From positions 248,001 through 312,000 of the forward strand of contig JAFDVP010000012.1 in NCBI GenBank assembly GCA_018268895.1: a stretch of 64,000 bases of DNA. Reading direction: 5' to 3'. The position numbers and the translations under genes are program-made. How positions within the stretch are numbered: the stretch's first letter is position 1; the number at the start of each line of letters is the position of its first letter. Shown here piece after piece: positions 44,063 through 52,900 of this stretch. Under the pieces are notes generated by a model, which did not search any database, was not told the origin of the DNA, and saw only the letters and a program-made list of their open reading frames with translations. The DNA comes from Acidobacteriota bacterium (GTDB lineage Bacteria > Acidobacteriota > Terriglobia > Terriglobales > Acidobacteriaceae).

Positions 44063-44665
44063 TCAGCCAAACCTCGGCTCGTGGGTTGGAGCCTCGGCGG
44101 GCCCCTTTGGAATGCCGGATCGGTTGCTCGTCTTCTCGCCGTTCTTCCGCGGCCGGATTCGGGTCGCTTCAAAGCTGGTGATCTTCCACATTCTATTGGG
44201 CAAACGCTGGTAGATCCTGGTGTAACGATACGTTCCCTTCACGGAGCCGTCTTCACTCGTGCCCTCCACGTCCGCCTGCGAGGTGACGATCGCGACCGAG
44301 CCGACCAGCTTTACCTTCATATCGCTGAGCTCGATCTTGCTGACGACCAGCTTGCGAGTCCGGATACGGTCAAGCTGCTGTGCCTTGGTATTCACCTGGC
44401 CCGACATCGAGATGCCGATAAAGTCGTCGGCCAGCATCCTGTCCATCGTCGCCACGTCGCCGGCAAGCTGGGCCACACGCCACTGCTCCTCCAGCGCCTC
44501 GACCTCTTTCTTCACATCATGTTTTTTTTCATGACTTTTCGCCGCCGCCTCTGCCTGCCTCGCGCCCAGCAAGGCAACAAAACAGGTCAAAAGGACAACC
44601 GCCATCATCACCGACGAAGAAGGAGTGCTGGGGGAGACTCTACGAAAGCGGTTACGGCATACCAT
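44063..44665 (-). CDS. Secreted SnoaL-like (DUF4440) protein
   Basis: 200 residues from ATG 44665. A signal-like hydrophobic segment (MMAVVLLTCFVALLGARQ) precedes an NTF2/SnoaL-like fold: EEQWRVAQLAGDVATMDRML, ADDFIGISMSGQVNTKAQ and YRYTRIYQRLPNRMWKITSF. The catalytic role of such single-domain proteins varies and is not predicted here. The C-terminal 30 residues are basic and probably disordered. The longer reading to 44767 lacks an export signal at its start. Confidence 0.78.
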   Translation of the reverse strand: MVCRNRFRRVSPSTPSSSVMMAVVLLTCFVALLGARQAEAAAKSHEKKHDVKKEVEALEEQWRVAQLAGDVATMDRMLADDFIGISMSGQVNTKAQQLDRIRTRKLVVSKIELSDMKVKLVGSVAIVTSQADVEGTSEDGSVKGTYRYTRIYQRLPNRMWKITSFEATRIRPRKNGEKTSNRSGIPKGPAEAPTHEPRFG

Positions 44666-44811
44666 GGCGTACCGGATAGTAGACCGCTGCGACGCTGGAG
44701 TCAAAATAACTTTCGTTGTATGTGGCTGGTTACCGAAGGCGATTGCCAGTGCCCTCCACAGGGTCATCCTTTGCCGCGGCTGACTGTGTAAACTGTTCGC
44801 AGGAGACTGAT

Positions 44812-44976
44812 ATGAACGTGGCCATATTTGTAGCCATCTTTGTTGCTGTTTTTGTAGCGATTTTACTTCCGCTCATTCAGTCGGGCATGCAATCGAGAGC
44901 AGAGCAGGACAGGGCGCGCGAACGCCGTCTGGCCGAGCACAGGACGAATGCACGGCTCCTGAGACTCAACCTCTAA
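44812..44976 (+). CDS. Small single-helix membrane protein
   Basis: 54 residues: N-terminal helix VAIFVAIFVAVFVAILLPLI, then a charged Arg/Glu-rich cytoplasmic-type tail (EQDRARERRLAEHRTNARL). AGGAG lies seven bases before the ATG. The function is unknown; the arrangement resembles small membrane-anchored regulatory peptides. Confidence 0.6.
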   Translation: MNVAIFVAIFVAVFVAILLPLIQSGMQSRAEQDRARERRLAEHRTNARLLRLNL

Positions 44977-45000
44977 TGCGCGCCTTGTAGCAGGACGGGA

Positions 45001-45288
45001 TCAGCAGACCGCTATCAGGTTTTCCAACTGCCGATCCAGCATCTTCTGATACAGGCCGCCGACGGCGTACTGCTTGAAGTGCGGCGTCTCTCGATGATGA
45101 TCGACCGCAGCCTTGTCCGCATACTGCTCATAGATGAAGACCGTGGCAGGCTCGCCATCGACGAAGTGGCAGACATAGCTCACGCAGCCTGGCTCGGCCC
45201 TTGAGCCCTCCGTCAACCTCGAAAGAATCTCCGCGATCTCTCCCCGATCGGCTGGGTCGAACCGCATCCTTACCGTAAAGCTCACCAT
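45001..45288 (-). CDS. ABM-domain putative quinol monooxygenase
   Basis: 95-residue antibiotic-biosynthesis-monooxygenase-fold protein, YgiN-like: FTVRMRFDPADRGEIAEIL, EPGCVSYVCHFVDGEPATVF and ETPHFKQYAV. These dimeric ferredoxin-like proteins oxidise quinols or act on unknown metabolites. It starts nine bases after the purA stop on the same strand and is probably cotranscribed with it. Confidence 0.83.
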   Translation of the reverse strand: MVSFTVRMRFDPADRGEIAEILSRLTEGSRAEPGCVSYVCHFVDGEPATVFIYEQYADKAAVDHHRETPHFKQYAVGGLYQKMLDRQLENLIAVC

Positions 45289-45297
45289 CTGGTCGCC

Positions 45298-46626
45298 TTA
45301 TCCCTTCAGCGCCGCGTCGAACTCCGGCAGCGTCATCGTCTGTTCACGGTCGGGGCCCGTCGAAACCATGCCGATCTTGGCGTTCGATTCCTTTTCCAGG
45401 AAGCGAAGATACTCCTGCGCCAGCTTCGGCAGCTTGTCCCACTCCGTGATGCCCTCGGTCGACGACTTCCAGCCCTTCAGCTTCGTGTAGATCGGCTGAA
45501 TCTCGTCGAAGCCGCGCATATCGGCCGGGATGACGTCCGTCACCTTGCCGTTGATCTTGTAGCCGGTGCAGACCGGAATCTCGTCGCACTCGTCCATCAC
45601 ATCCATCTTGGTGACGACCAGCCACTCGGTCGAGTTAATCATGTTCGAGTAACGCAGCAGCGGCAGATCGAGCCAACCGCAGCGGCGAGGACGCCCGGTC
45701 ACAGCGCCGTACTCCTGCCCCCGCGCGCGCAGCAGGTCGGCGGTATCGTCGTGAATCTCCGTCGGGAACGGCCCTTCTCCGACGCGGGTAACATATGCCT
45801 TGGTCACGCCGATGACGGTGTCGATGCGCGTCGGCCCGACTCCGGTTCCCGTCACCGCGCCACCAGCCGTAGCCGACGACGAGGTGACAAACGGGTATGT
45901 TCCATGGTCGATGTCCAGCAACGCGCCCTGTGCGCCCTCGAACATCACGTTACCGCCCTTGTCCAGCTCGTGGTTCAGCAACACAGCCGTATCCGTCACA
46001 AACGGAGCCACCTGCTCGGCAGCGCGCGCATACTCCTCGTACATCGTCTTCGGGTCGAGCGGCTCGGTGCCGAACAGCGCATGGGCGATCGTGTTCTTCT
46101 CGTGGCAGGCGTTCTCAATATGGGTGCGCAGCAGCGCCGGGTTCAGCATATCCACTACTCGCAGGCCGCTGCGGTGCATCTTGTCTTCATACGCTGGCCC
46201 GATGCCGCGGCTGGTCGTCCCGATCTTCGTACGGCCGGGAGCATTCTCCGCCGCCAGCTCAATCATGCGGTGGTACGGCAGAATCACCTGCGCGCGGTTC
46301 GAGACAAAGAGCTGCCCGTCCACCGGAAGACCGGCGTCCTTCAGCTTCTTGACCTCGTTGAGGAAGGCCATCGGGTCGAGCACCACACCGTTGCCGATCA
46401 CACCCTTGCACTCCGGACGCAGAACGCCGCACGGGATCAACTGCAGGACGAACTTGCGGCCCTTGATGATGACCGTGTGGCCGGCGTTGTGGCCTCCCGC
46501 ATAACGCGCCACCACGGAGAACCTCTCCGACAGCACGTCCACAATCTTGCCTTTACCCTCATCGCCCCACTGGGCACCCAAAATGACCGCAGATCTCGGT
46601 TGACTCACGACGGATACGTTCTCCAA
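45298..46626 (-). CDS. purA: Adenylosuccinate synthetase
   Basis: GTP-dependent enzyme joining IMP and aspartate in AMP synthesis, 442 residues. Seen are the GTP-loop GAQWGDEGKGKIVD, the HNAGHTV stretch with a catalytic His, GTTSRGIGPAYEDK and the C-terminal STGPDREQTM. The N-terminus has about eight extra residues (MENVSVVSQ). A run of repeats lies upstream. Confidence 0.96.
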   Translation of the reverse strand: MENVSVVSQPRSAVILGAQWGDEGKGKIVDVLSERFSVVARYAGGHNAGHTVIIKGRKFVLQLIPCGVLRPECKGVIGNGVVLDPMAFLNEVKKLKDAGLPVDGQLFVSNRAQVILPYHRMIELAAENAPGRTKIGTTSRGIGPAYEDKMHRSGLRVVDMLNPALLRTHIENACHEKNTIAHALFGTEPLDPKTMYEEYARAAEQVAPFVTDTAVLLNHELDKGGNVMFEGAQGALLDIDHGTYPFVTSSSATAGGAVTGTGVGPTRIDTVIGVTKAYVTRVGEGPFPTEIHDDTADLLRARGQEYGAVTGRPRRCGWLDLPLLRYSNMINSTEWLVVTKMDVMDECDEIPVCTGYKINGKVTDVIPADMRGFDEIQPIYTKLKGWKSSTEGITEWDKLPKLAQEYLRFLEKESNAKIGMVSTGPDREQTMTLPEFDAALKG

Positions 46627-46768
46627 AGGATTTGTTCTAAATGGCCGGATCGGCGCCGACCGCCCGGATGGCTCCGAGAAAAAAGCGCCTCTATCATCAT
46701 ATCGCGTCCTGAAGAATCACCGCAGGCAGAGATGACGCTCGGCTATGAGTCAGTTTGGTAGTCGAGCC

Positions 46769-46865
46769 GTCGTTCTGAGCCGGAGGCGAAGAATCCCAGT
46801 AGTTTTCACCTCTCGGCGCGCCAGACAAAATACTGGGATTCTTCGCTACGCTCAGAATGACGACT
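46769..46865. repeat. Inverted pair of R1 repeats
   Basis: Two R1 units face each other: CGTTCTGAGCCGGAGGCGAA with GAATCCCAGTA, then about 24 bases, then TACTGGGATTCTTCGCTACG and CTCAGAATGACG. The arms are mostly complementary, giving a hairpin of about 35 pairs. A third partial unit lies at 46952-46985. These units fill much of the 362-base gap between purA and the next gene. Confidence 0.75.
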
Positions 46866-46875
46866 GTCGTTAGTA

Positions 46876-46895
46876 ACTATGACGGCAGTCATAGT
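46876..46895. other. Short perfect palindrome
   Basis: ACTATGAC-GGCA-GTCATAGT, an eight-pair stem with a four-base loop about 95 bases before the next gene. It could be an operator or part of a repeat cluster. Confidence 0.5.
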
Positions 46896-46988
46896 GGCTG
46901 AGAAAATTTCAAACCGACCCGCTACCAGTGCTCGCACATGTGAACTGAGTCCTTGTGAACGAAGCGAAGAATCTCTGTAAGTTCGCGT

Positions 46989-49109
46989 ATGCTTTCCTCC
47001 ATCGCGATCATGCCCTCAAACCGCCTGCTCTACGGCTCAGCCGTCTTCCTCTCGGCCTTTCTGCTCTTTTCCATCGAGCCTCTCGCCGCCAAACAGCTTC
47101 TCCCCGCACTGGGAGGATCCTCCGCCGTCTGGCTCACCTGCCTCGTCTTCTTCCAGGCGACCCTGCTGCTGGGCTATCTCTATGCGCACTGGATAGGCCG
47201 CCCCGGCCCCGACCCCAAACGGCAGCAGCGCCTGCATACCGCGCTGATTGCGCTTGCTCTGCTTGCCCTCGGCTCAAACCTTCTCTTCAGGGCGACTCCT
47301 GCCAGCACAGACCACCCCGTGCTCGCCATCTTCTGGACACTGGGCCGCACCATCGGACTTCCCTTCCTTCTGCTGGCATCGACCAGCCCCCTGTTGCAGG
47401 TATGGCTCGCACAGCACGAGGCTGCGGCGACCGGCGAACCCGCCCCGGTCTGGTATCGGATGTTCGCGCTCTCGAACGCTGGCTCGCTGATCGCCCTGCT
47501 CGCTTACCCCACGCTCATCGAGCCGCATCTGGCGCTTCGCACCCAGCGCATTCTCTGGTCGGCGGCCTTTATCCTCTTTGCGATCCTCGCCTTTGTCATC
47601 GCCTCGCAATCTCGCAAGAGAGCAGCAGAACTGGCATCTCCACCGAAAAAGGGCGAAGCGGTGATATCCGCCTCTGAACCGGCAGCTTCAACAAAGACCC
47701 ATCGCTGGCTCTGGTTCCTGCTCCCGCTTGCCGCCGCCATGCAGTTGAGCGCCGTGACGGCGCACCTCACGATCAACATTGCCGCCATCCCGCTGCTCTG
47801 GGTGCTTCCGCTCGCGGTCTACCTGCTGACGTTCATCGTCGCCTTTGACCGTCCCACGCTCTATAAGCGGCCAATCGTCGTGCGCCTGCTTGTGGTGATG
47901 CTTGCCAGCCTGGGCTACGCGCTCTCGAAGGCGGACTTCTCGCTGCCTATCGGCCTCACCATCGCCTTCTTCCTCGTCGAGTGCTTCGTCGCCTGCCTCT
48001 TCTGCCATGGCGAAGCCTACCGGCTGCGCCCCGGGCGCGCCTCTGAGGCGACGCTGTTCTATCTGCTCGTCGCGGCGGGTGGAGCCACCGGGACCTTCCT
48101 CGTCGGCATCGCCTTCCCACTCATCTTCTCCTCCAACTACGATCTCGCGCTCGCCTTCTTCGCCACCGCTGCCTGCGCGCTTGCCGCCATGTGGAACGAA
48201 GGCTGGGCGCAGCGCCTGCTGTGGGCCACGGCCAGCGGCCTTCTCTTTGTGCTCGTCATGGCGCTGCACACCGGCTATCAACGCCAGAGCCTCGTCGCAG
48301 TCCGAAACTTCTACGGCACGTTGCAGGTCAAGCAATCGGTCGCGCTCCTCCAACACTCCACCATGCGAACGCTGCTGCATGGAACGATCCAGCACGGCAC
48401 GCAGATATTCTCGCCCGAGTTCAGCCGCGTCCCCACCACCTACTACGCGACCGACTCAGGGGCGGGGCTCGCGCTGCGCTTCTGCTGCAACAACCGGCCG
48501 CGAACGATCGGCGTTATCGGCCTCGGCACCGGAACGCTTGCCGCTTATGGGCAGCCCGGCGACACCATCCGCTTCTACGAGCTCAACCCGCAGGTGCCGC
48601 CCATCGCACACAGCCTCTTCACGTATCTCCGCGACTCCGGCGCGAAGACTTCCATCGTCCCCGGCGATGCGCGGACTTCGCTCACGGCTGAACTGGTCAA
48701 AGGCGGACCGCAGAACTTCGACATCCTCGTCGTCGACGCCTTCTCAGGCGATGCGATTCCTCTGCATCTGCTGACGATCGAAGCCATACGGCTCTACGTC
48801 GCGCACCTGAAGCCGACCGGCATTCTGGCCTTCCACGTCTCCAACCAGTATCTCGACCTGGCGCCTGAGCTTGGCCTGCTCGGAGCTGCCGCACATCTCG
48901 ACGTGCGCGACTTCGCCTCAGCCCCAAAGGACGACCGCGGCGAGTTCCGCGCCGAATGGGTGCTGATGACCGCCGATCCCACCTTCTTCAATCAACACGA
49001 GATCGCATTCGAGGCCGAACACATTCCTGCAATGCCCGGCCTGCGGCTCTGGACCGATGACTACTCCAGCCTGCTGCCGCTGTTGCAGCTTGGGCGCCAC
49101 TGGAACTAG
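46989..49109 (+). CDS. Membrane-bound spermidine-synthase-like protein
   Basis: 706 residues: about 12 predicted membrane helices (residues 10-430), then a cytoplasmic methyltransferase / aminopropyltransferase-type domain with IGVIGLGTGTLAAYGQPGD, IRFYELNPQV, the aspartate segment DILVVDAFSGDAIP and HLLTIEAIRLYVAHL. Catalytic residues match the fold, but the substrate of these fused proteins is not established; they are not standard SpeE. Starts at 46989 (ATG) or 47010 (ATG) are both possible. Confidence 0.84.
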   Translation: MLSSIAIMPSNRLLYGSAVFLSAFLLFSIEPLAAKQLLPALGGSSAVWLTCLVFFQATLLLGYLYAHWIGRPGPDPKRQQRLHTALIALALLALGSNLLFRATPASTDHPVLAIFWTLGRTIGLPFLLLASTSPLLQVWLAQHEAAATGEPAPVWYRMFALSNAGSLIALLAYPTLIEPHLALRTQRILWSAAFILFAILAFVIASQSRKRAAELASPPKKGEAVISASEPAASTKTHRWLWFLLPLAAAMQLSAVTAHLTINIAAIPLLWVLPLAVYLLTFIVAFDRPTLYKRPIVVRLLVVMLASLGYALSKADFSLPIGLTIAFFLVECFVACLFCHGEAYRLRPGRASEATLFYLLVAAGGATGTFLVGIAFPLIFSSNYDLALAFFATAACALAAMWNEGWAQRLLWATASGLLFVLVMALHTGYQRQSLVAVRNFYGTLQVKQSVALLQHSTMRTLLHGTIQHGTQIFSPEFSRVPTTYYATDSGAGLALRFCCNNRPRTIGVIGLGTGTLAAYGQPGDTIRFYELNPQVPPIAHSLFTYLRDSGAKTSIVPGDARTSLTAELVKGGPQNFDILVVDAFSGDAIPLHLLTIEAIRLYVAHLKPTGILAFHVSNQYLDLAPELGLLGAAAHLDVRDFASAPKDDRGEFRAEWVLMTADPTFFNQHEIAFEAEHIPAMPGLRLWTDDYSSLLPLLQLGRHWN

Positions 49110-49153
49110 GTATCGGCATAACCTGCCAAAGAACTGAGGTTGATCTCGGAACA

Positions 49154-49202
49154 TTGTCATCCTGAGTGGAGCGTAGCGGAGTCGAAGGACCTGCATTTGT
49201 CT
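49154..49202. repeat. Dispersed palindromic repeat, family R1
   Basis: ATCCTGAGTGGAGCGTAGCG followed by GAGTCGAAGGACCTGCATTT, nearly the same ending as at 639-690. It lies between the ends of two convergent genes. Confidence 0.7.
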
Positions 49203-49210
49203 GCGGCCGA

Positions 49211-49957
49211 TCACTTCGCCAGGACAAGGTCTTCAAACCTTACATTGAGAATCGGATACTCTTTCCAGTCCTTGTAATCGAAGTGCCACCACTCCTTCGG
49301 GTTGACGAAGAATCCCTGCTTCTCCATAGCGTGGCGCAGGATTGCCCGCCTCTCCTGTTCTTCTGTAGTGCCGCCGGGATAGTTGGCGTAGGCGCGCTCA
49401 GTCATCTCGTCATAACCGCTGGGCATCACGACCTCTTCGCCCGTCTTCAGGTCGTAGAGTGAAAGGTCGACGGCGCAGCCGCGGTTGTGCCGCGAACCCG
49501 CTTTCGGGTCGGCGACGAAGATCTTCTGTGGATCGGGCGTGGCGTCCCAGAAGATCTTCGTGACATACCACGGCCGATATCCGTCGTGAATGAGGATGCC
49601 GTACCCCTGCGCTCGCAACTCGGGCAGGGTCCGCAGCAAGGCCTCTGCCGCCGGCCTCTGAAGAAAGGCGCGCGCCTCGGTATAAACCGGGGTCCCGAGA
49701 AAATTGTTTGAGGTGGCGTATCGAATATCGAGCTTGATGGTTGGGTCCAGCTTCGTGAGTTCCACAAGCTCGGGCTTGCGAAAGCTGCCCTGCTCGTGCG
49801 GAGGCTGCATGGCGAGAGCATTCGCGCGCAACTCGTCGATCGGATGCAACGGCTGAATATGGAAGCTGATCTGCTGGGCGAAGATGGGGGCCGGGACCAG
49901 CAGAGTTGTGCTGGCCATAAGCAAATAGAGCAGATGCGACTTGAGTCGGCGTTTCAT
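49211..49957 (-). CDS. D-alanyl-D-alanine dipeptidase (VanX-type, M15D)
   Basis: 248 residues with a signal peptide (LYLLMASTTLLVPAPIFAQ). The zinc site is visible as SRHNRGCAVDLSLYD (S-x-H-x3-G-x-A-x-D) and the third ligand plus catalytic glutamate as EWWHFD. Family members cleave D-Ala-D-Ala; the exported form points to cell-wall peptide recycling and not vancomycin resistance, as no vanHA genes are present. Its ATG overlaps the lhr stop by four bases, so the two are coupled. Confidence 0.9.
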   Translation of the reverse strand: MKRRLKSHLLYLLMASTTLLVPAPIFAQQISFHIQPLHPIDELRANALAMQPPHEQGSFRKPELVELTKLDPTIKLDIRYATSNNFLGTPVYTEARAFLQRPAAEALLRTLPELRAQGYGILIHDGYRPWYVTKIFWDATPDPQKIFVADPKAGSRHNRGCAVDLSLYDLKTGEEVVMPSGYDEMTERAYANYPGGTTEEQERRAILRHAMEKQGFFVNPKEWWHFDYKDWKEYPILNVRFEDLVLAK

Positions 49958-52900
49958 CGTGTCCTTCCTGTACCGGGCATCGAAGATAGTTCGCGCCGGA
50001 TGTTGAAGCCCATTGCGCCTGCGGAAAATCCTGCATCGAGCAGGAAGCGGGCCATCCAGTGCTCTCCGGCAGGGACGCCATTTATTGTAGCGATCAACAT
50101 GCCGCGGACCGCTTCCGCGTTTTCACTCTGCTCCTGAATGCGCTCCACAAGAAATGCCGACAAGGCCCGCGCGATGTTTGAGCGCATCGGCTCGTCTTGA
50201 GGGAGGAAGAGTTGCACATTGCTGTTTGCTCTTCGCAGATAGGCGACGAGTGCGCCGTTGCAGAGGATGACTCGCGCGCCTACGCTTCGCGTCAACGACG
50301 ATGCTGCATCTTCCATCGCTGGCCAGCGCAACAGGGCTCCATAAGGATTTGCGGGATCGGTGGCGGCCAGTTGAACGATCTCCATACGATCGGTCCTGGC
50401 CTGCATGCGTCCGCCCTCGCGCAGCGAACGAAGCAGATCAACTGCTGCGGGAAGCGCAAACTGTGTCGCACCGAGGTCGGCGACAAAATATCCCCGCCGT
50501 ATCTTCCCGCTCTCCTCCATGGCCTTCAGCACGTCGTAGACGGCGGAGAAGCCCCCGGGCAGGTTCTCTGCTTGTGCCGTCTCGCGAAACACCACGCCGT
50601 AACGGTTCAACAATTGTTGTGCGGTGGCGTGTCTCCACGCTGTGATAGACGCAGCATCCGGATTGCCTGCAAACGCCGTCGCCTGAAGGCCCCATCGCCC
50701 CTGCCCTGTGGGAGGCGTCGTTCGCCGCGAGCGAAATCCCATCTGGTTGTGAACTCGTCGAGCGGGCTTTTTTGCGCTGCCTGGCCGCTCGCAATAGGCG
50801 CGCAGCGCAGCCATGCCATCGTTGGTCACCATGCCTCTCCACGCGAGAGACCACAGCGCATCGAGCGTCTCTCCCGGGTAGCCACCGCCAACGCCATCAT
50901 GCAGGTCCTGAAAGAACGAGGCCCCTTTTGTGCGCAGATATTCGACGATCGCCTGCTGCCGGTCGCTGAGCGCAGTTGCGTCTTCCTGCGCGGGAGGCCA
51001 GAGATGCGCGAGCCGTTCCGCAAGATAGAGCGCGACTCGTCCGTCGTGCTCGCCCAACGGCTCCAGGCCCACCCACACCACCTCTCCCGCGGCGATCAGC
51101 ATGTCGAGATCTGATGGCTTATATCCGTCCAGACGGGCGGGCAGTATCTCTGTTTCGAGAATGGACGCCGGTATCGCTGCGCCTTGCAGATTTTCGATAA
51201 CATCCAGCAGGGCATCGAGTCCACGCCGCCTTTGCACGACTCCCTGCCAGCGCGTGACCAGGCGCGCCAGCGTCGCCTGCTCCACCGGCTCAACTTCCTT
51301 GCGCAGCCGTGCAAGACTCTTGCGCCGTATGGAGCGAAGCACCTCGTTGTCGCACCACTCGCGGTGAACCCCGCCCGGCCGGAATCCCCCTTCAACAATG
51401 CGTCCAGACTGCACCAGCACCCTCAGAACCGTCTCGGCAGCGTTTGCCGAAATGCCAAAGCGCCCGGCGATCTCCTGCGTCGTAAACGGCCCGTGAGTTC
51501 GCGCATACCTGCGAAGCAGGTCCACAACTGCATCCGGCGCTTCGGCTAAAAAAGCCTTCGGCAAGCCCTGCGGCAGCGAGATGCCCAGGCCGTCGCGATA
51601 TCGAGAAGCATCCTCCACGGCGATGAAGTGCTTCTCGCCGGCGATGCGTACCTCTAGAACACGACGCGCTCGCTGCAAGCGTTGGATGCTCGCGGCAGTC
51701 TCTGCGTCCGCGGTTCGATGCAGGAGTTCATCGGCGCTCAGGTCTCCTACGCGCAGCAACAGGTCATGCACGGCATCCATGTTGCGAGCCTGGTAGCTCG
51801 TCGCCAGGCCCTGCAACTGTTCCTCGGTCTGCTCGATTGCGCCTGCGTCGAGCAGCTCGCGAAGGTCGGCATCGCCCATCAGCTCGCGCAGTTGGTCCTG
51901 GTCGATGGCCAAAGCCTGCGCGCGTCGCTCCGCCAGTGGAGCGTCGCCATCGTAGATATAGTTGGCGACGTAGCTGAACAGCAGGGCCGATGCAAAAGGA
52001 GAGGGCGTGCGCGAATCGGCCGTATGAATGCGGATGCCGCGGTTCGCGACCAGCCGCAGTATTTCCATCAGCGCCGGTATGTCGAAGACATCGCGCATGC
52101 ACTCGCGATAGGCCTCCAGCAGGATCGGGAACGAAGCATAACGGCTGGCCACACTCAGCAGGTCGTACGCGCGCTTTCGCTGCTGCCATAAAGGGCTTCG
52201 CCCATCCGCTCTCCGCCGTGGAAGCAGAAGCGCCCGCGCCGCGCTCTCGCGGAACTTCGCGGCAAACAGCGAAGTGGAGCCAAGCTGGCGCAGGACCATG
52301 TCCGCCGCCTCTTCCGGCCCAAGCATCAGTTGTTCTACATCGGGCGCTTGATCGGTCTCGGGGAAGCGAAGGACAAAACCGTCTTCGCTCCACATGGTCT
52401 CGACTTCGGGGCCATTGGCTTCCCGCAGCTTGTGCGTGATGGCCATCGCCCAGGGCGCATGGACCCTGCTGCCAAACGGAGTCAGGATGCAGACGCGCCA
52501 GTGTCCCAGCTCGTCGCGCACCCGCTCAACGACGATGTTGCAGTCGTCAGGAACGGCAGTAGTTGCGGCCTCCTGATCGGCAAGATAGCGCAACACGTTC
52601 TCCGCCGCGGCTGGATCGAGGTCGTGCTCCGCGGTGAGTCTGGCGATCGCTACCGTGCGCGGCATCTCGCGCAGCTCGCGTATCAGCGCGCCAATGGTCC
52701 TGCCAAACTCCAGCGGCCTGCCTGCCTGATCGCCATGCCAGAACGGCATCTTGCCCGCTTCGCCGGGAGCGGCCGATACAAGCACGCGGTCGTGCGTGAT
52801 CTCCTCGATGCGCCATGTCGACGCGCCAAGGATAAAGGTCTCGCCCACTCTGCTCTCAAAGACCATCTCTTCATCCAGTTCGCCAACGCGTACCGGCTTC

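Noticed and set aside
45751..46761. A 336-codon frame opposite purA
   Set aside because: Shadow of adenylosuccinate synthetase; no recognisable protein features.
49211..49957. Vancomycin resistance gene vanX
   Set aside because: The protein carries an export signal and there is no vanH, vanA, vanR or vanS nearby, so a cell-wall recycling role is more likely.
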